Origin: JAAFIP01 sp963775085
Lineage (GTDB): Bacteria; Pseudomonadota; Gammaproteobacteria; Burkholderiales; Burkholderiaceae_C
NCBI GenBank assembly: GCA_963775085.1
Contig: CAVZHO010000007.1
Location: forward strand, 1-40,581
Direction: 5' to 3'
Length of the DNA stretch: 40,581 bases
Below, piece after piece: positions 24,232-33,456 of the stretch. Made by a program: the position numbers and the translations under genes. Under the pieces are notes generated by a model. It was not told where the DNA came from, ran no database searches, and saw only the letters and a program-made list of their open reading frames with translations. Position 1 is the first letter of the stretch, and each line of letters starts with the position of its first letter.

Positions 24232-26307
24232 ATGCACAAACGGGGCGTATTGGCTCAATGCGCGGCAATCCCCGGTTGCTTGGCAGCGGCGCTGCTATGC
24301 AGTGGCATGGGCGCCGCTGAGGCACAAACGCCGGCAGCCACTGCAAATCCTATTGTCCCGACCAGCGCGGCATCCTCCGCTGCCCCCTACCAGGACCGTG
24401 TGATTGAAGGAATGCCCGCACAGGAGCCAGACGATCTGGCGCCGCGCGCCTACAACAGCGGCGGCTTGCCGCGCAGCTACAGCCTGGAGGCCCTGTGGGA
24501 CCAACAACAATCGCAGGGGCTGCGCCGCAGTCAACAGGGACTCAAGGCCCATGGTTTTTTGGATACGATGCATTACGGCAGTTTTTCGGGCCAACTGACG
24601 CTGCAAAACGTTGCGGTGGATGATGGCAGCGCCAACCCTGGCCCAGCCAACGCGTCGTCTTTTGTCCTGCGCCAAATCGGCATGCCGTTTGACGGTGGCT
24701 GGCGTGCAGATAACGCCGTGGGCATGCTGAACTTGCCCTCGATCGAGCTGGCACGGACCAACCCGCGCCTGGCCTTGCCTACCCCCGCCATGCAAGGTGT
24801 CACCACGCAATGGCAACAAAATCAGGGCCTGCAGGTGCTGGCAGGGTGGGGGCGGGCGGGAAGTTTTACGGGCTATCCAGTCGCCCGCTTTGGTACTTCC
24901 GCTGGCAGCTATGGTGCGCTGGGCCTGCAACAAAACACGCGCGCATCGGATGGGGTGTGGCAATGGGGCGCTTTAATGGCGCAGGCCCACCAGGTCCCTC
25001 CGGTATTCTCACCGGCACCCAGTGGCACGGCGCTGGTGAATGCCCGCGCAGGCTATGCTGCGGTGCGGCGCGAATGGAGTGACGGCACGAGTCTGGGCAA
25101 GCCTGCGTTTGCGCAACTCAATGCCTTGAGCGGTGAGAACCATGGCGCGGATGCGGCGGGTACCGCGACACCCAACGCGTCGGGGCTGTGGCTGGACGGT
25201 GGTTTTTCCCGGGGCGCGCACCAGCATCAATGGGGCCTGTTCAGGCTGGAGCCGCAACTGGGCTGGCTCGACTTGCCCACCGCCAGCGACCTGCAAGGCG
25301 GCTACTGGCGGCATGCGTGGCGCACCCGGCAGTGGTCGCTGGATTCGGGGCTGGAGCTGCTTCGCCCCGTGGCTGGCAGCACGCCCCAAGGTTTTTTTGC
25401 CAACTCCAGCTCGCGCTACCAGTACAGCACCAGCACCAGTTTTGGCGCTGCGCTCAACCTGCGTCGCTATGGCGTACAGACCCAATCTCTATTGGTCTAC
25501 ACCCAGTTCACCAACGCCTTGGGTCACACCCGCGCCCAGCTCGATCTGGCCAGCGCCAGCACGGGAGAGCAGCAAAACAAGGTGCAGATAGACCATGACT
25601 GGAATTTTGTGCAAAACATGCATGTGGCTACGGCGCTTTCCCTGGACCGGGAACGCCGGCCCACGGCAAACGGTATCACGCGCTCGCGTGGCCTCGGTTT
25701 AGCCACCAATATTGAATATGCGTTGGGTCAGCGCTGGTCCCTGAACTCCAGTTTGCAGGGGCGCTGGAGCGGCGAACAAACCCAATACACCTTGAACGCG
25801 GGCATCAGCTGGCGCATGACTCCGCAGTGGACCGTGCTGGCCAATGTCTACGCCAACCAAGGCAGCAGCAGCGCGACGGCATTAGCGCAAAGCCCGTTAA
25901 GCAGCCCCGTTGCAGGTACCGCTCGCAGCCAAGACAGGGGCCTTTTTGTGGCGCTGCGCTACCAGGACGCTGCGGGCACCCCCAGTGCGCCAACGGGCGG
26001 CGCGCCAGGTGCTGCGGCGGGGAGACTGCTGGGATCGGTGTATCTGGACGAGAACAAAAACGCCAGGCGCGATGCCGCAGAGCGGGGCGCGGCCAACGTG
26101 ACAGTGCTGCTCGATGGCCGCTATGCGGTGCAAACCGACGCGCAGGGCCGGTTTGAGTTTGCCTATGTGGTGGCCGGCCCGCATGTGCTCACCGTGATCA
26201 GCGATAACCTGCCGCTGCCTTGGGTGCTGGAGCAAGACGGCCGCACCGCACTGCGCATCTATACCCGCGAAACCACCACCATCGACCTGGCTGCCAGCAA
26301 GCCCTGA
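24232..26307 (+). CDS. Outer-membrane beta-barrel with C-terminal SdrD-B-like domain (usher-like role)
   Basis: A 691-residue exported protein; signal peptide to about residue 31 (AAEAQ). A low-complexity Pro/Ala segment follows (about 32-80). About residues 95-590 show the alternating pattern, Gly/Asn/Gln/Trp richness and repeated aromatic strand ends of an outer-membrane beta-barrel. From about 596 a small beta domain begins with GSVYLDENKNARRDAAERG and continues NVTVLLDG and TDAQGRFEF, a pattern of SdrD-B/carboxypeptidase-regulatory-like domains. I see no PapC/FimD N-terminal domain, and the protein is about 150 residues shorter than a classical usher. As last gene of the operon it most likely exports or anchors the subunits. 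Confidence 0.72.
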   Translation: MHKRGVLAQCAAIPGCLAAALLCSGMGAAEAQTPAATANPIVPTSAASSAAPYQDRVIEGMPAQEPDDLAPRAYNSGGLPRSYSLEALWDQQQSQGLRRSQQGLKAHGFLDTMHYGSFSGQLTLQNVAVDDGSANPGPANASSFVLRQIGMPFDGGWRADNAVGMLNLPSIELARTNPRLALPTPAMQGVTTQWQQNQGLQVLAGWGRAGSFTGYPVARFGTSAGSYGALGLQQNTRASDGVWQWGALMAQAHQVPPVFSPAPSGTALVNARAGYAAVRREWSDGTSLGKPAFAQLNALSGENHGADAAGTATPNASGLWLDGGFSRGAHQHQWGLFRLEPQLGWLDLPTASDLQGGYWRHAWRTRQWSLDSGLELLRPVAGSTPQGFFANSSSRYQYSTSTSFGAALNLRRYGVQTQSLLVYTQFTNALGHTRAQLDLASASTGEQQNKVQIDHDWNFVQNMHVATALSLDRERRPTANGITRSRGLGLATNIEYALGQRWSLNSSLQGRWSGEQTQYTLNAGISWRMTPQWTVLANVYANQGSSSATALAQSPLSSPVAGTARSQDRGLFVALRYQDAAGTPSAPTGGAPGAAAGRLLGSVYLDENKNARRDAAERGAANVTVLLDGRYAVQTDAQGRFEFAYVVAGPHVLTVISDNLPLPWVLEQDGRTALRIYTRETTTIDLAASKP

Positions 26308-26420
26308 ATGCCGTGGCCCGGGCGGGTTCGCCCCCGCACGCCATTGCATTGCTTTTGGTTGCAGATTACCTCACCTTTCGCTGGTAAATGGGTGGCCCGC
26401 TTTCGACTACAGTGGGCACC

Positions 26421-27173
26421 ATGCCCACCGCCACACGCTCCACGCCAGCAAAGCCCCGCGCCGTCCTGTTTGACGCGTACGGCACGCTGTTTGACGTGTA
26501 CAGCGTGGCGCAGTTGGCCGAGCAGCTGTTTCCCGGCCACGGCCAGGCGATCAGCGTGCTGTGGCGTGACAAACAGATTGAATACACCCGGCTGGTGACC
26601 ACCAGCAAGCGCGGTCCACAGCGCGAATCGGTCTACCAGCCGTTTGGGCAGTTGACCCGTGCTGCACTGACATACGCTATCAAAAAAATAGCTGTTAATG
26701 ACCAGGCGACGCGGACTGCAAGCACATTTAATGCACAATTTGGCAACGCCATAGAACAATTGATGCAGCAGTACCTGCACCTCACGGCCTTCCCGGAAAA
26801 TACCGAGGTACTGCAAGCCCTGCAAGCGCGCGGCATTGTCACCGGCACGCTGAGCAATGGCGATCCAGCCATGCTCAACGCCGCTGTGCAGTCGGCGGGT
26901 TTGCAAAAGCTGCTCAGTCACATCATCAGCGTGGACAGCATCCGCAGCTACAAAACCGACCCCGCCGCCTATGCCCTGGGTACGCAAGCCACCGGCCTGC
27001 CCGCAGACCAAATACTCTTCGTCAGCAGCAACGCCTGGGACGCGCTGGCCGCCACCTGGTTTGGCTACCAAACGTTGTGGGTCAACCGCCAGGGCCTGCC
27101 CTTTGAAGAGCTGGGCACCCAGCCTGCCCGCGTGGGCACCAGCTTGCGCGATGTAATGCATTTTTTTAATTGA
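26421..27173 (+). CDS. HAD-family (S)-2-haloacid dehalogenase-like hydrolase
   Basis: A 250-residue class-I HAD hydrolase. Nucleophile Asp 18 lies in LFDAYGTLFDV; further active-site residues typical of L-2-haloacid dehalogenases are Arg 49 in LWRDKQIEYTRL, Ser-Asn in LSNGDP (about 145-146), Lys 178 in YKTDP and the Asn/Asp of SSNAWDA (about 204-207). The reaction would be hydrolysis of a 2-haloacid to the opposite-handed 2-hydroxyacid. The ATG at 26421 is preferred over one at 26388. Residues 86-105 (AIKKIAV to TFNA) are encoded by a dispersed-repeat copy and seem to lengthen a helical linker in the cap domain. Its neighbour glcB uses glyoxylate, a possible functional link through haloacetate-derived two-carbon acids. 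Confidence 0.85.
   Translation: MPTATRSTPAKPRAVLFDAYGTLFDVYSVAQLAEQLFPGHGQAISVLWRDKQIEYTRLVTTSKRGPQRESVYQPFGQLTRAALTYAIKKIAVNDQATRTASTFNAQFGNAIEQLMQQYLHLTAFPENTEVLQALQARGIVTGTLSNGDPAMLNAAVQSAGLQKLLSHIISVDSIRSYKTDPAAYALGTQATGLPADQILFVSSNAWDALAATWFGYQTLWVNRQGLPFEELGTQPARVGTSLRDVMHFFN
26676..26731 (+). repeat. Dispersed Comamonadaceae-type repeat, copy D (inside HAD gene)
   Basis: Starts GCTATCAAAAAAATAGCTG with a perfect GCTAT/ATAGC stem; the second half is diverged but keeps GGACT at the expected place. It lies in frame with the HAD reading frame and has no stop codon in it. Confidence 0.65.
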
Positions 27174-27213
27174 TTGACCTTTCAACTGTATTTTTGACCC
27201 GAGGATATTCACC

Positions 27214-29421
27214 ATGACCACCAGAACCCCCGCCCACAGCCTGCAAGTTGCCACCAATCTCTACGACTTCGTCAATAAAGAAGTGCTGCCCGGCACCGGC
27301 GTGAAACAAGACAAGTTCTGGCAAGGCTTTGATGCCATCGTGCAAAGCCTGGCCCCTAAAAACGCCAAACTGCTGGCCGAGCGGGACCGCCTGCAAAGCG
27401 CGCAAGACGCGTGGCACAAAGCCAACCCCGGCCCGATTGCCAACATGCCCGCTTACCGCAAGTTTCTGGAGAAAATCGGCTACCTGGTGCCCGTGCCCAA
27501 AAACGTCAAAGCCACTACCGCCAATGTCGATGCCGAGCTGGCCATCCAGGCCGGCCCGCAACTGGTGGTGCCCATTTTGAACGCCCGCTATGCGCTCAAC
27601 GCCGCCAACGCCCGCTGGGGCAGCCTGTACGACGCGCTGTACGGCACCGATGTGTTGTCTGAGGCGAATGGCTGCGAAAAAGGCAAGGCCTACAACCCCA
27701 AGCGCGGCGCAAAGGTCATTGAATACGCCCGCTACGTGCTGGACCGCACGGCTCCGCTCAAGACCGGATCGCACATTGATAGCACGCTTTATAGCGTCAA
27801 GGCGGGCAAACTGGTAGTTACCCTGAAAGGCGGCGCGACGACTAAGCTGCAAGATGCCAAGCAGTTCATCGGCTTCCAAGGCAATGCTGCGGCCCCCAGC
27901 GCCGTGCTCCTGCAACACCATGGCCTGCACCTGGACATCCAGATCAACCGCGCCACCCCCATCGGTGCCAGCGACGCGGCCGGTGTGAGCGACCTGGTGG
28001 TAGAAGCCGCCCTCACCACCATCCTCGACCTGGAAGACTCGGTCGCCGTGGTCGATGCCGACGACAAGGTGCTGGCCTACAGTAACTGGCTGGGCATCCT
28101 CAAAGCCACCTTGACCGAAGAGGTGTCCAAAGGCGGTAAAACCTTTACCCGTGGCCTCAATGCAGACCGCGTGTACACCGCTGCGAACGGTAAAAACGAA
28201 GTCAAACTGCACGGCCGCTCGCTCATGTTTCTGCGCAACGTGGGCCATTTGATGGGCAACCCCGCCATCCTGTACACCGCCAAGGACGGCAGCCAGCAGG
28301 AGATTCCCGAAGGCATTTTGGATGCCGTGATCACCACCGCCATCGCCATGCACGACCTGCAAGGCCACGGCAAGGACGGCATCCGCAACAGCCGCAAAGG
28401 CAGCGTCTACATCGTCAAACCCAAAATGCACGGCCCGTTTGAAGTGGCCTTTGCCAGCGAGCTGTTTGGCCGTGTCGAGAAGCTGCTGGGCCTGAAAGAA
28501 AACACCGTCAAGCTGGGCATCATGGACGAAGAGCGCCGCACCAGCGTCAACCTGAAAGCCTGCATCGCCGCAGCCAGCGCGCGTGTGGCCTTTATCAACA
28601 CCGGCTTTTTGGACCGCACCGGCGACGAAATGCACACTGCCATGCACGCAGGCCCGATGATCCGCAAGGGCGACATGAAAGCCAGCGCCTGGATAGCCGC
28701 GTACGAAAAAATCAACGTGCTGACCGGCCTGGCCTGCGGCCTGCGCGGCAAGGCACAAATTGGCAAAGGCATGTGGGCCATGCCCGACCTGATGGCCGCC
28801 ATGATGCAGCAAAAAATTGTGCACCCCCTGGCCGGTGCCAACACCGCCTGGGTGCCCAGCCCCACCGCCGCCACCCTGCACGCCCTGCACTACCACCAGG
28901 TGGCCGTGGCCGCCCTGCAAAAGAGCATGGAAAAAGGCAAATGCAATGCCCAGGCCGCCGCCTTGCTGGACAACCTGCTGACCATCCCCGTGGCTACTAA
29001 CACCAACTGGACAGCCGCAGAGAAGCAAAACGAGCTGGACAACAACGCCCAAGGCATTTTGGGCTACGTGGTGCGCTGGATCGACCAGGGCGTGGGCTGC
29101 AGCAAGGTGCCCGACATCAACGGCATCGGCCTGATGGAAGACCGCGCCACCCTGCGCATCAGCAGCCAGCACATCGCCAACTGGTTGCTGCACGGCATCG
29201 TGCCCCGCAGCCAGGTCGAAGAAACCTTTAAACGCATGGCCGCCGTGGTGGACAAGCAAAATGCTGGCGACCCGCTGTACAAAAACATGGCGGGAAACTT
29301 TGCGACATCTGCGGCGTACAAGGCGGCAACCGACTTGGTGTTCAAAGGGTTGGAGCAGCCCAGTGGTTATACCGAGCCTTTATTGCATGCTTGGCGTCTG
29401 AAGGTTAAGGCCAGCGTTTGA
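27214..29421 (+). CDS. glcB: Malate synthase G
   Basis: A 735-residue monomeric malate synthase that condenses glyoxylate with acetyl-CoA to malate. Length fits isoform G (about 720 residues) rather than A. Visible signatures are LLQHHGLHLDIQIN, LEDSVAVVDADDK, SLMFLRNVGHLM near the catalytic arginine, GIMDEERRTSVNLKA, and LMEDRATLRISSQHIANWL, which contains the catalytic-base aspartate equivalent. The start has a GAGG site upstream. It follows the HAD gene by 40 bases and may be co-transcribed; a repeat and a strong palindrome follow. Confidence 0.97.
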   Translation: MTTRTPAHSLQVATNLYDFVNKEVLPGTGVKQDKFWQGFDAIVQSLAPKNAKLLAERDRLQSAQDAWHKANPGPIANMPAYRKFLEKIGYLVPVPKNVKATTANVDAELAIQAGPQLVVPILNARYALNAANARWGSLYDALYGTDVLSEANGCEKGKAYNPKRGAKVIEYARYVLDRTAPLKTGSHIDSTLYSVKAGKLVVTLKGGATTKLQDAKQFIGFQGNAAAPSAVLLQHHGLHLDIQINRATPIGASDAAGVSDLVVEAALTTILDLEDSVAVVDADDKVLAYSNWLGILKATLTEEVSKGGKTFTRGLNADRVYTAANGKNEVKLHGRSLMFLRNVGHLMGNPAILYTAKDGSQQEIPEGILDAVITTAIAMHDLQGHGKDGIRNSRKGSVYIVKPKMHGPFEVAFASELFGRVEKLLGLKENTVKLGIMDEERRTSVNLKACIAAASARVAFINTGFLDRTGDEMHTAMHAGPMIRKGDMKASAWIAAYEKINVLTGLACGLRGKAQIGKGMWAMPDLMAAMMQQKIVHPLAGANTAWVPSPTAATLHALHYHQVAVAALQKSMEKGKCNAQAAALLDNLLTIPVATNTNWTAAEKQNELDNNAQGILGYVVRWIDQGVGCSKVPDINGIGLMEDRATLRISSQHIANWLLHGIVPRSQVEETFKRMAAVVDKQNAGDPLYKNMAGNFATSAAYKAATDLVFKGLEQPSGYTEPLLHAWRLKVKASV

Positions 29422-29432
29422 CACTCCATTTT

Positions 29433-29480
29433 GCTACGTATTATATAGCGTCTTACGCTTCTAAATAAGGGGCTGCAACC
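29433..29480 (+). repeat. Dispersed Comamonadaceae-type repeat, copy E (intergenic)
   Basis: GCTACGTATTATATAGCG followed by TTACGCTTCTAAATAAGGGGCT; it keeps the first stem-loop in degenerate form and the AAGG-GGCT end. It lies between the glcB stop and the palindromic terminator. Confidence 0.55.
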
Positions 29481-29490
29481 TTACTTATTA

Positions 29491-29518
29491 AAGAATGGCA
29501 CCTGCAGGTGCCATTCTT
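29491..29518. terminator. 28-bp perfect palindrome, probable bidirectional terminator
   Basis: A perfect inverted repeat AAGAATGGCACCTG/CAGGTGCCATTCTT between two convergent genes (glcB and the protease). The T-rich outer edges on both strands suit termination in both directions. Confidence 0.75.
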
Positions 29519-29558
29519 GTATCTGTGAGACAAACTACTTTAGTATCTTACTTTGAAA

Positions 29559-32165
29559 TCAGGAGGCGACACGCACTTGCGACACAACCTGAATGCGTGC
29601 GGCAATTTCTTCGTAAATAGGCAAACGTATGCCCTCGGCCACTTCTAGCGACACGCACAATGCGAAGCGAACTGCGCCCTCCAACTTTCCAGCACCCGCT
29701 TTGCAGTTGACTTTGAAAACCATGAAATCGCCATCCGAATAAGGTGCAGCAAGTTGTCCTTGCAAAACCTCATGTTGTACGGTTCCTTTTTTTACCTGAT
29801 TGTGATCAAATTCAGCTCGCGCGACTCCAATTTGATCGCCTGGTGGCTCAAACCACATTTCTGCCCGACGATAGCGTTGATCGAATGAGTTAACCGGAGA
29901 AAGCCAAGCCAATGTTGCGGTCAACGTTCTCTTAAATGTTTGACTTCTAAGACATGGCGGTAAAGGAAAGCGAAATTCCAGTGCCTCTCCGTCACTCAAT
30001 TGACCGACCCCGATAGCTGTCGCACGTTGTTCCGTGCAAACCAGTGCCCGATTTAAATCCGGCTGCCCATGTCCAAACCAACGCGCCAATTGAAGCTTCC
30101 GCTGACGGCTCGCATCCTGCCCCAACGCGGCATCTTTGCGTATTAAAGTATCAGCCCAAGCAGACTCGCGCCGCGCACAGTGAACAAGCAGCGCTTTCAC
30201 CAGCACAGCGTCGTAAACCGGATCAATCATGACGAGAGCAGTGTCCGCATTAGCGGCTGCTCTACGCATCGACTCCAGCCCCTCAAGAATGAAGGCCGCG
30301 TGTCGAGTGACCAACGCCGCCGCATTACTTGTGCCAACAGACAACGCCGTCGGATGCGTAGCACCAGGCACGGCGGTACGGAATCCTGTCACGGGGTTGG
30401 ATGTTGGTGCCGGTTTGAGCCGATGAACGTCGTTCGGTGGCGATACATCAGGGCGGAAAAGCGCACGACCTCCCGGAAGGTATAGCTCCGGCTTAATACT
30501 GCCTCTAAATACGTACCCAACTGCTGACATGGGACTTGTTCCCCCAACTGGAAAAGGATCTATCAGATACGGTGGCAGTGCTGGGGCATTGTCACTGTGC
30601 AATGCCCCAATTGTTAGCGCATTGATAGCCTCAGCAGGCGACAACATTCGACGCTCGGACGCTTGCCCTGAAAGGGCTGTCCAAGCTAGCGCAGTTTGCT
30701 GCGCAGCGGACAACCCCACAAACGTAGCGCCATTTAAAGGAATGTCTAAAGCTGTTGAATGATTGCCTGCACTCACCACAAAAAGCACGTTGTATGTGAC
30801 TGAGAGCCAGTCCAACAACCGCGCCAACGGAGATGGTTCGCGGTTAAAGGGCGCGTACCTATTTCCAATAGAAAGGTTAATGACCTTGACGTTAGGTGCG
30901 GTAGCAGGAATCTCACCCTCACCAACCTTGATACGACGTACCGCACGCTCAATCAAATCAACCATTAACTGACCATGAGGAAAACGCTCATCACGCTGGC
31001 CATTGAAACTCGCATCCCCAGCTTCAAATATGGGTCTTAAGTACACTGGCGCGGAAAGAGGTGCGTGTTGTGGTTGACCGTTAGCAGCCAACTCGCCCCA
31101 AACAACGAGTGAACACATGGCCGTGCCGTGGAGTCGATCTCTGACAGGATAGTCAGCAGCCATGCTATCCGGATCTTCAATCTGCAATCGGCCGGCCAGA
31201 AGTGCGTGATTTTCTTGAGGTAATCCGTCGAGCACGGCCACCACCGATGGCGTGTTTGGATCGGGCGCGGTAGGTAACGGTAATCCAACTGCTACTTCAT
31301 CCGGCTCCGCAAAACCAATTTCCAGCATTTGCGCCTGCGGTTGAAAGCGCCACACACGAGGGCAATGTGCAATGGCGGGAAGATCGGCGCTGAGCAAGTG
31401 TCTGATGGCATCCGCATCGGTTTCAACTAGCGCAGCGTGATAGCCGATAGCTTCAAGTTGGCACCAATGCAAAACCCGCCCGCCAAGTGTAGAAATCAGT
31501 CGCTGAATCTCCGCGCGGGACTCTTGGATTGTTTGTGTAGCACTTCTAGCGGTTAGCTCAATTTCAAAACGTATATTGGTTTGACCTTCTTCCAACATAT
31601 CTTGCCAATATGCACGAACACTTTCTGTTAGCCTATCGGTTGGGTTCCATAGACGCACCGTATCCAGCTGCAGAAAGAGGCTTTTCCAAGCGCCAAAATT
31701 CCGTGGCATGACCTTTTCTTGTTGAAATAATTCCCAAAGACTGAGCACTTGATTCAACGCAACTTGATTTGTAGCAGTCATATAGACCGAGCCATCAAAC
31801 CTTTGGGTTGAGTCTTCATGGTTATAGACTTCTTCATCGGGCGCGATATCATCAACGGAAGAGTCATTGAGCCATTCCAGACCTGGAACGCGACGAACAG
31901 TGTTGTAGAACCCCTGCACAGAACCCTTGATTTTAAAAACAATTACCAACTCGGGGTCTGCGCTCAAAAGGTTATCCTGCAACCCGATGCGCTCGGTCTC
32001 CATGCTGGCCTGTAGAGCGCTAAATTGAGGCCCAAAAACTCTAGCCTGACGGCCTACAGAATGGTTGAGATTTGGAGGAATGAATCGATTCCTCTTGCTG
32101 TCACGCCCTGAAGCGCTACCCACAGTGCCAAGAAGCAAAAGTGGGTAATTTGCCGAATCTGCCAT
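29559..32165 (-). CDS. ietS: Subtilisin-like serine protease of an IetAS defence pair
   Basis: An 868-residue S8-family protease without signal peptide, so cytoplasmic. The triad is complete: Asp 313 in VVAVLDGLP, His 346 in RLHGTAMCSL, Ser 613 in SVGTSNAAALV, with the oxyanion Asn 468 in FVVSAGN. About residues 1-300 form a long N-terminal region of unknown fold; about 700-868 a C-terminal beta-rich domain. It lies 46 bases downstream of an AAA ATPase gene. This ATPase-plus-subtilase pair matches the IetAS anti-phage system known from defence surveys, where both genes are needed. Composition is visibly less GC-rich than the neighbours, suggesting horizontal gain. The trigger and the substrate are unknown. 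Confidence 0.87.
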   Translation of the reverse strand: MADSANYPLLLLGTVGSASGRDSKRNRFIPPNLNHSVGRQARVFGPQFSALQASMETERIGLQDNLLSADPELVIVFKIKGSVQGFYNTVRRVPGLEWLNDSSVDDIAPDEEVYNHEDSTQRFDGSVYMTATNQVALNQVLSLWELFQQEKVMPRNFGAWKSLFLQLDTVRLWNPTDRLTESVRAYWQDMLEEGQTNIRFEIELTARSATQTIQESRAEIQRLISTLGGRVLHWCQLEAIGYHAALVETDADAIRHLLSADLPAIAHCPRVWRFQPQAQMLEIGFAEPDEVAVGLPLPTAPDPNTPSVVAVLDGLPQENHALLAGRLQIEDPDSMAADYPVRDRLHGTAMCSLVVWGELAANGQPQHAPLSAPVYLRPIFEAGDASFNGQRDERFPHGQLMVDLIERAVRRIKVGEGEIPATAPNVKVINLSIGNRYAPFNREPSPLARLLDWLSVTYNVLFVVSAGNHSTALDIPLNGATFVGLSAAQQTALAWTALSGQASERRMLSPAEAINALTIGALHSDNAPALPPYLIDPFPVGGTSPMSAVGYVFRGSIKPELYLPGGRALFRPDVSPPNDVHRLKPAPTSNPVTGFRTAVPGATHPTALSVGTSNAAALVTRHAAFILEGLESMRRAAANADTALVMIDPVYDAVLVKALLVHCARRESAWADTLIRKDAALGQDASRQRKLQLARWFGHGQPDLNRALVCTEQRATAIGVGQLSDGEALEFRFPLPPCLRSQTFKRTLTATLAWLSPVNSFDQRYRRAEMWFEPPGDQIGVARAEFDHNQVKKGTVQHEVLQGQLAAPYSDGDFMVFKVNCKAGAGKLEGAVRFALCVSLEVAEGIRLPIYEEIAARIQVVSQVRVAS

Positions 32166-32211
32166 TTTTTATTTCACCCTTGTTTCTCGTTCTTTTTATT
32201 GAAAACCGAAA

Positions 32212-33237
32212 TTACTTTATAGGTGCAGGAGTGCCTCGTTTATTGGCAACACGAGACTTCACGCGAGCAACCACACGCAACTCCCATTGCTTGAGCCGAT
32301 CTCCGACAATTTGTTTAACGCTTTTAGCACCTTGAGCTAAAACAACGCAACGTCGAATATCGAGCGCGAACTGTTCCAATTCAGCAAAATTTTCTGGTTG
32401 CATGCGCAGAGCAAGGGTCTTTGCTGACAAGCCAACGCCCCCACCTAATTCGGCAATTAGGTTGGTGGCCCACTGCGTTGCCTGCAAACTAGTTGGTGCT
32501 GGCAGTTCAAGCCGTAACTGGAAACGTCTCCATACGGCCCGATCAAGCAGCTCCTGATGATTAGTTGCAGTCATGACTACGACATGACTAGGCAACGCAT
32601 CTATTTGCAGAAGAAGAGAACTTACAACGCGTTTAATTTCCCCCGTTTCGTGGGTATCACCGCGTTCCTTGCCAAGCGTTTCAAATTCGTCGAAAAAAAG
32701 CACACAAGCGTGTGTGCGAACGAAATCAAACAAACGCTTAAGACGGCTTCCGGTTTCACCCAAATAACTACCCACTACCGCCTCATAACGCACCACAAAC
32801 AACGGCACCATCAACTCGCGCGCAATAGCCTCTACCAAACTGGTTTTCCCATTTCCTGGCGGGCCAACCAACAACGCCCTGTGACGTGGCTCCAGTCCAT
32901 GTGAGCGGAGGAGTTCACTTCGATGTTGCTCTTCAATCAGTTCGCCTACAGCCTGCCGAACATCAGCGGGCAAGATCAGGCTACTTAACTCGCGCTCTGG
33001 GGCAACCTCGAATAAAAGTCCACCATGTCCGCCATCAAAACTGCGTACCACTTGAGGATTTTTACCTGCAAAATTTGGTTTTATTTCGTTGAGGTTTTCG
33101 ACCAATCTATCAGCAAGTTGGCCATGTTTTTTCGCGCGCTCTTCCGCTGCAATCGCTTCGACAGTCGAGCGAAACATTTGCTGGTCACCTTGAGAGCCAG
33201 CTTTTACAAGATTTACGATTAGATCAGCACGTGGCAT
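32212..33237 (-). CDS. ietA: AAA+ ATPase of an IetAS defence pair
   Basis: A 341-residue AAA+ ATPase. Residues 1-80 form a helical N-terminal region (ADLIVNLVKAGSQGDQQMF). Walker A is GPPGNGKT (about residues 125-132), Walker B is LFFDEFE (about 181-187), sensor 1 lies in MTATNHQELLDRAVWRRF, which also holds the arginine-finger region. The protein probably senses or unfolds a target for the downstream protease. The start MPRADLIV at 33237 is preferred; an ATG seven codons upstream (33258) is also possible. It is the first gene of the pair. The 200 bases upstream hold AT-rich sequence with short ATCGAT-type dyads but no promoter that I can define. Confidence 0.87.
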   Translation of the reverse strand: MPRADLIVNLVKAGSQGDQQMFRSTVEAIAAEERAKKHGQLADRLVENLNEIKPNFAGKNPQVVRSFDGGHGGLLFEVAPERELSSLILPADVRQAVGELIEEQHRSELLRSHGLEPRHRALLVGPPGNGKTSLVEAIARELMVPLFVVRYEAVVGSYLGETGSRLKRLFDFVRTHACVLFFDEFETLGKERGDTHETGEIKRVVSSLLLQIDALPSHVVVMTATNHQELLDRAVWRRFQLRLELPAPTSLQATQWATNLIAELGGGVGLSAKTLALRMQPENFAELEQFALDIRRCVVLAQGAKSVKQIVGDRLKQWELRVVARVKSRVANKRGTPAPIK

Positions 33238-33456
33238 TTTGAATATTTCCGTAATCATTATCCAGTGAATTGAAGAACGTTTGCGAAAATTCGTTCGAAT
33301 TCAAGATGGTTGGAAATCAAAAGTGGCATAGAAGCAGCTTTCATCGATATCTTCGATACAAGTCTCCCATGGTGCCACATAAACTAGACAACTGCGTCCA
33401 AGGCACCCCGGGCCACACTGTTATCTATAAATATCGATATGCGCATCCAGCAGTAT

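Noticed and set aside
26308..26345. GC-rich stem after the outer-membrane protein gene as terminator
   Set aside because: The GGCG/CGCC stem is short and has no T run, so I cannot support it.
27166..29259. 697-codon frame antisense to glcB
   Set aside because: The translation is dominated by His, Gly, Val and Ala repeats typical of the complement of a GC-rich gene; malate synthase G is certain on the other strand.
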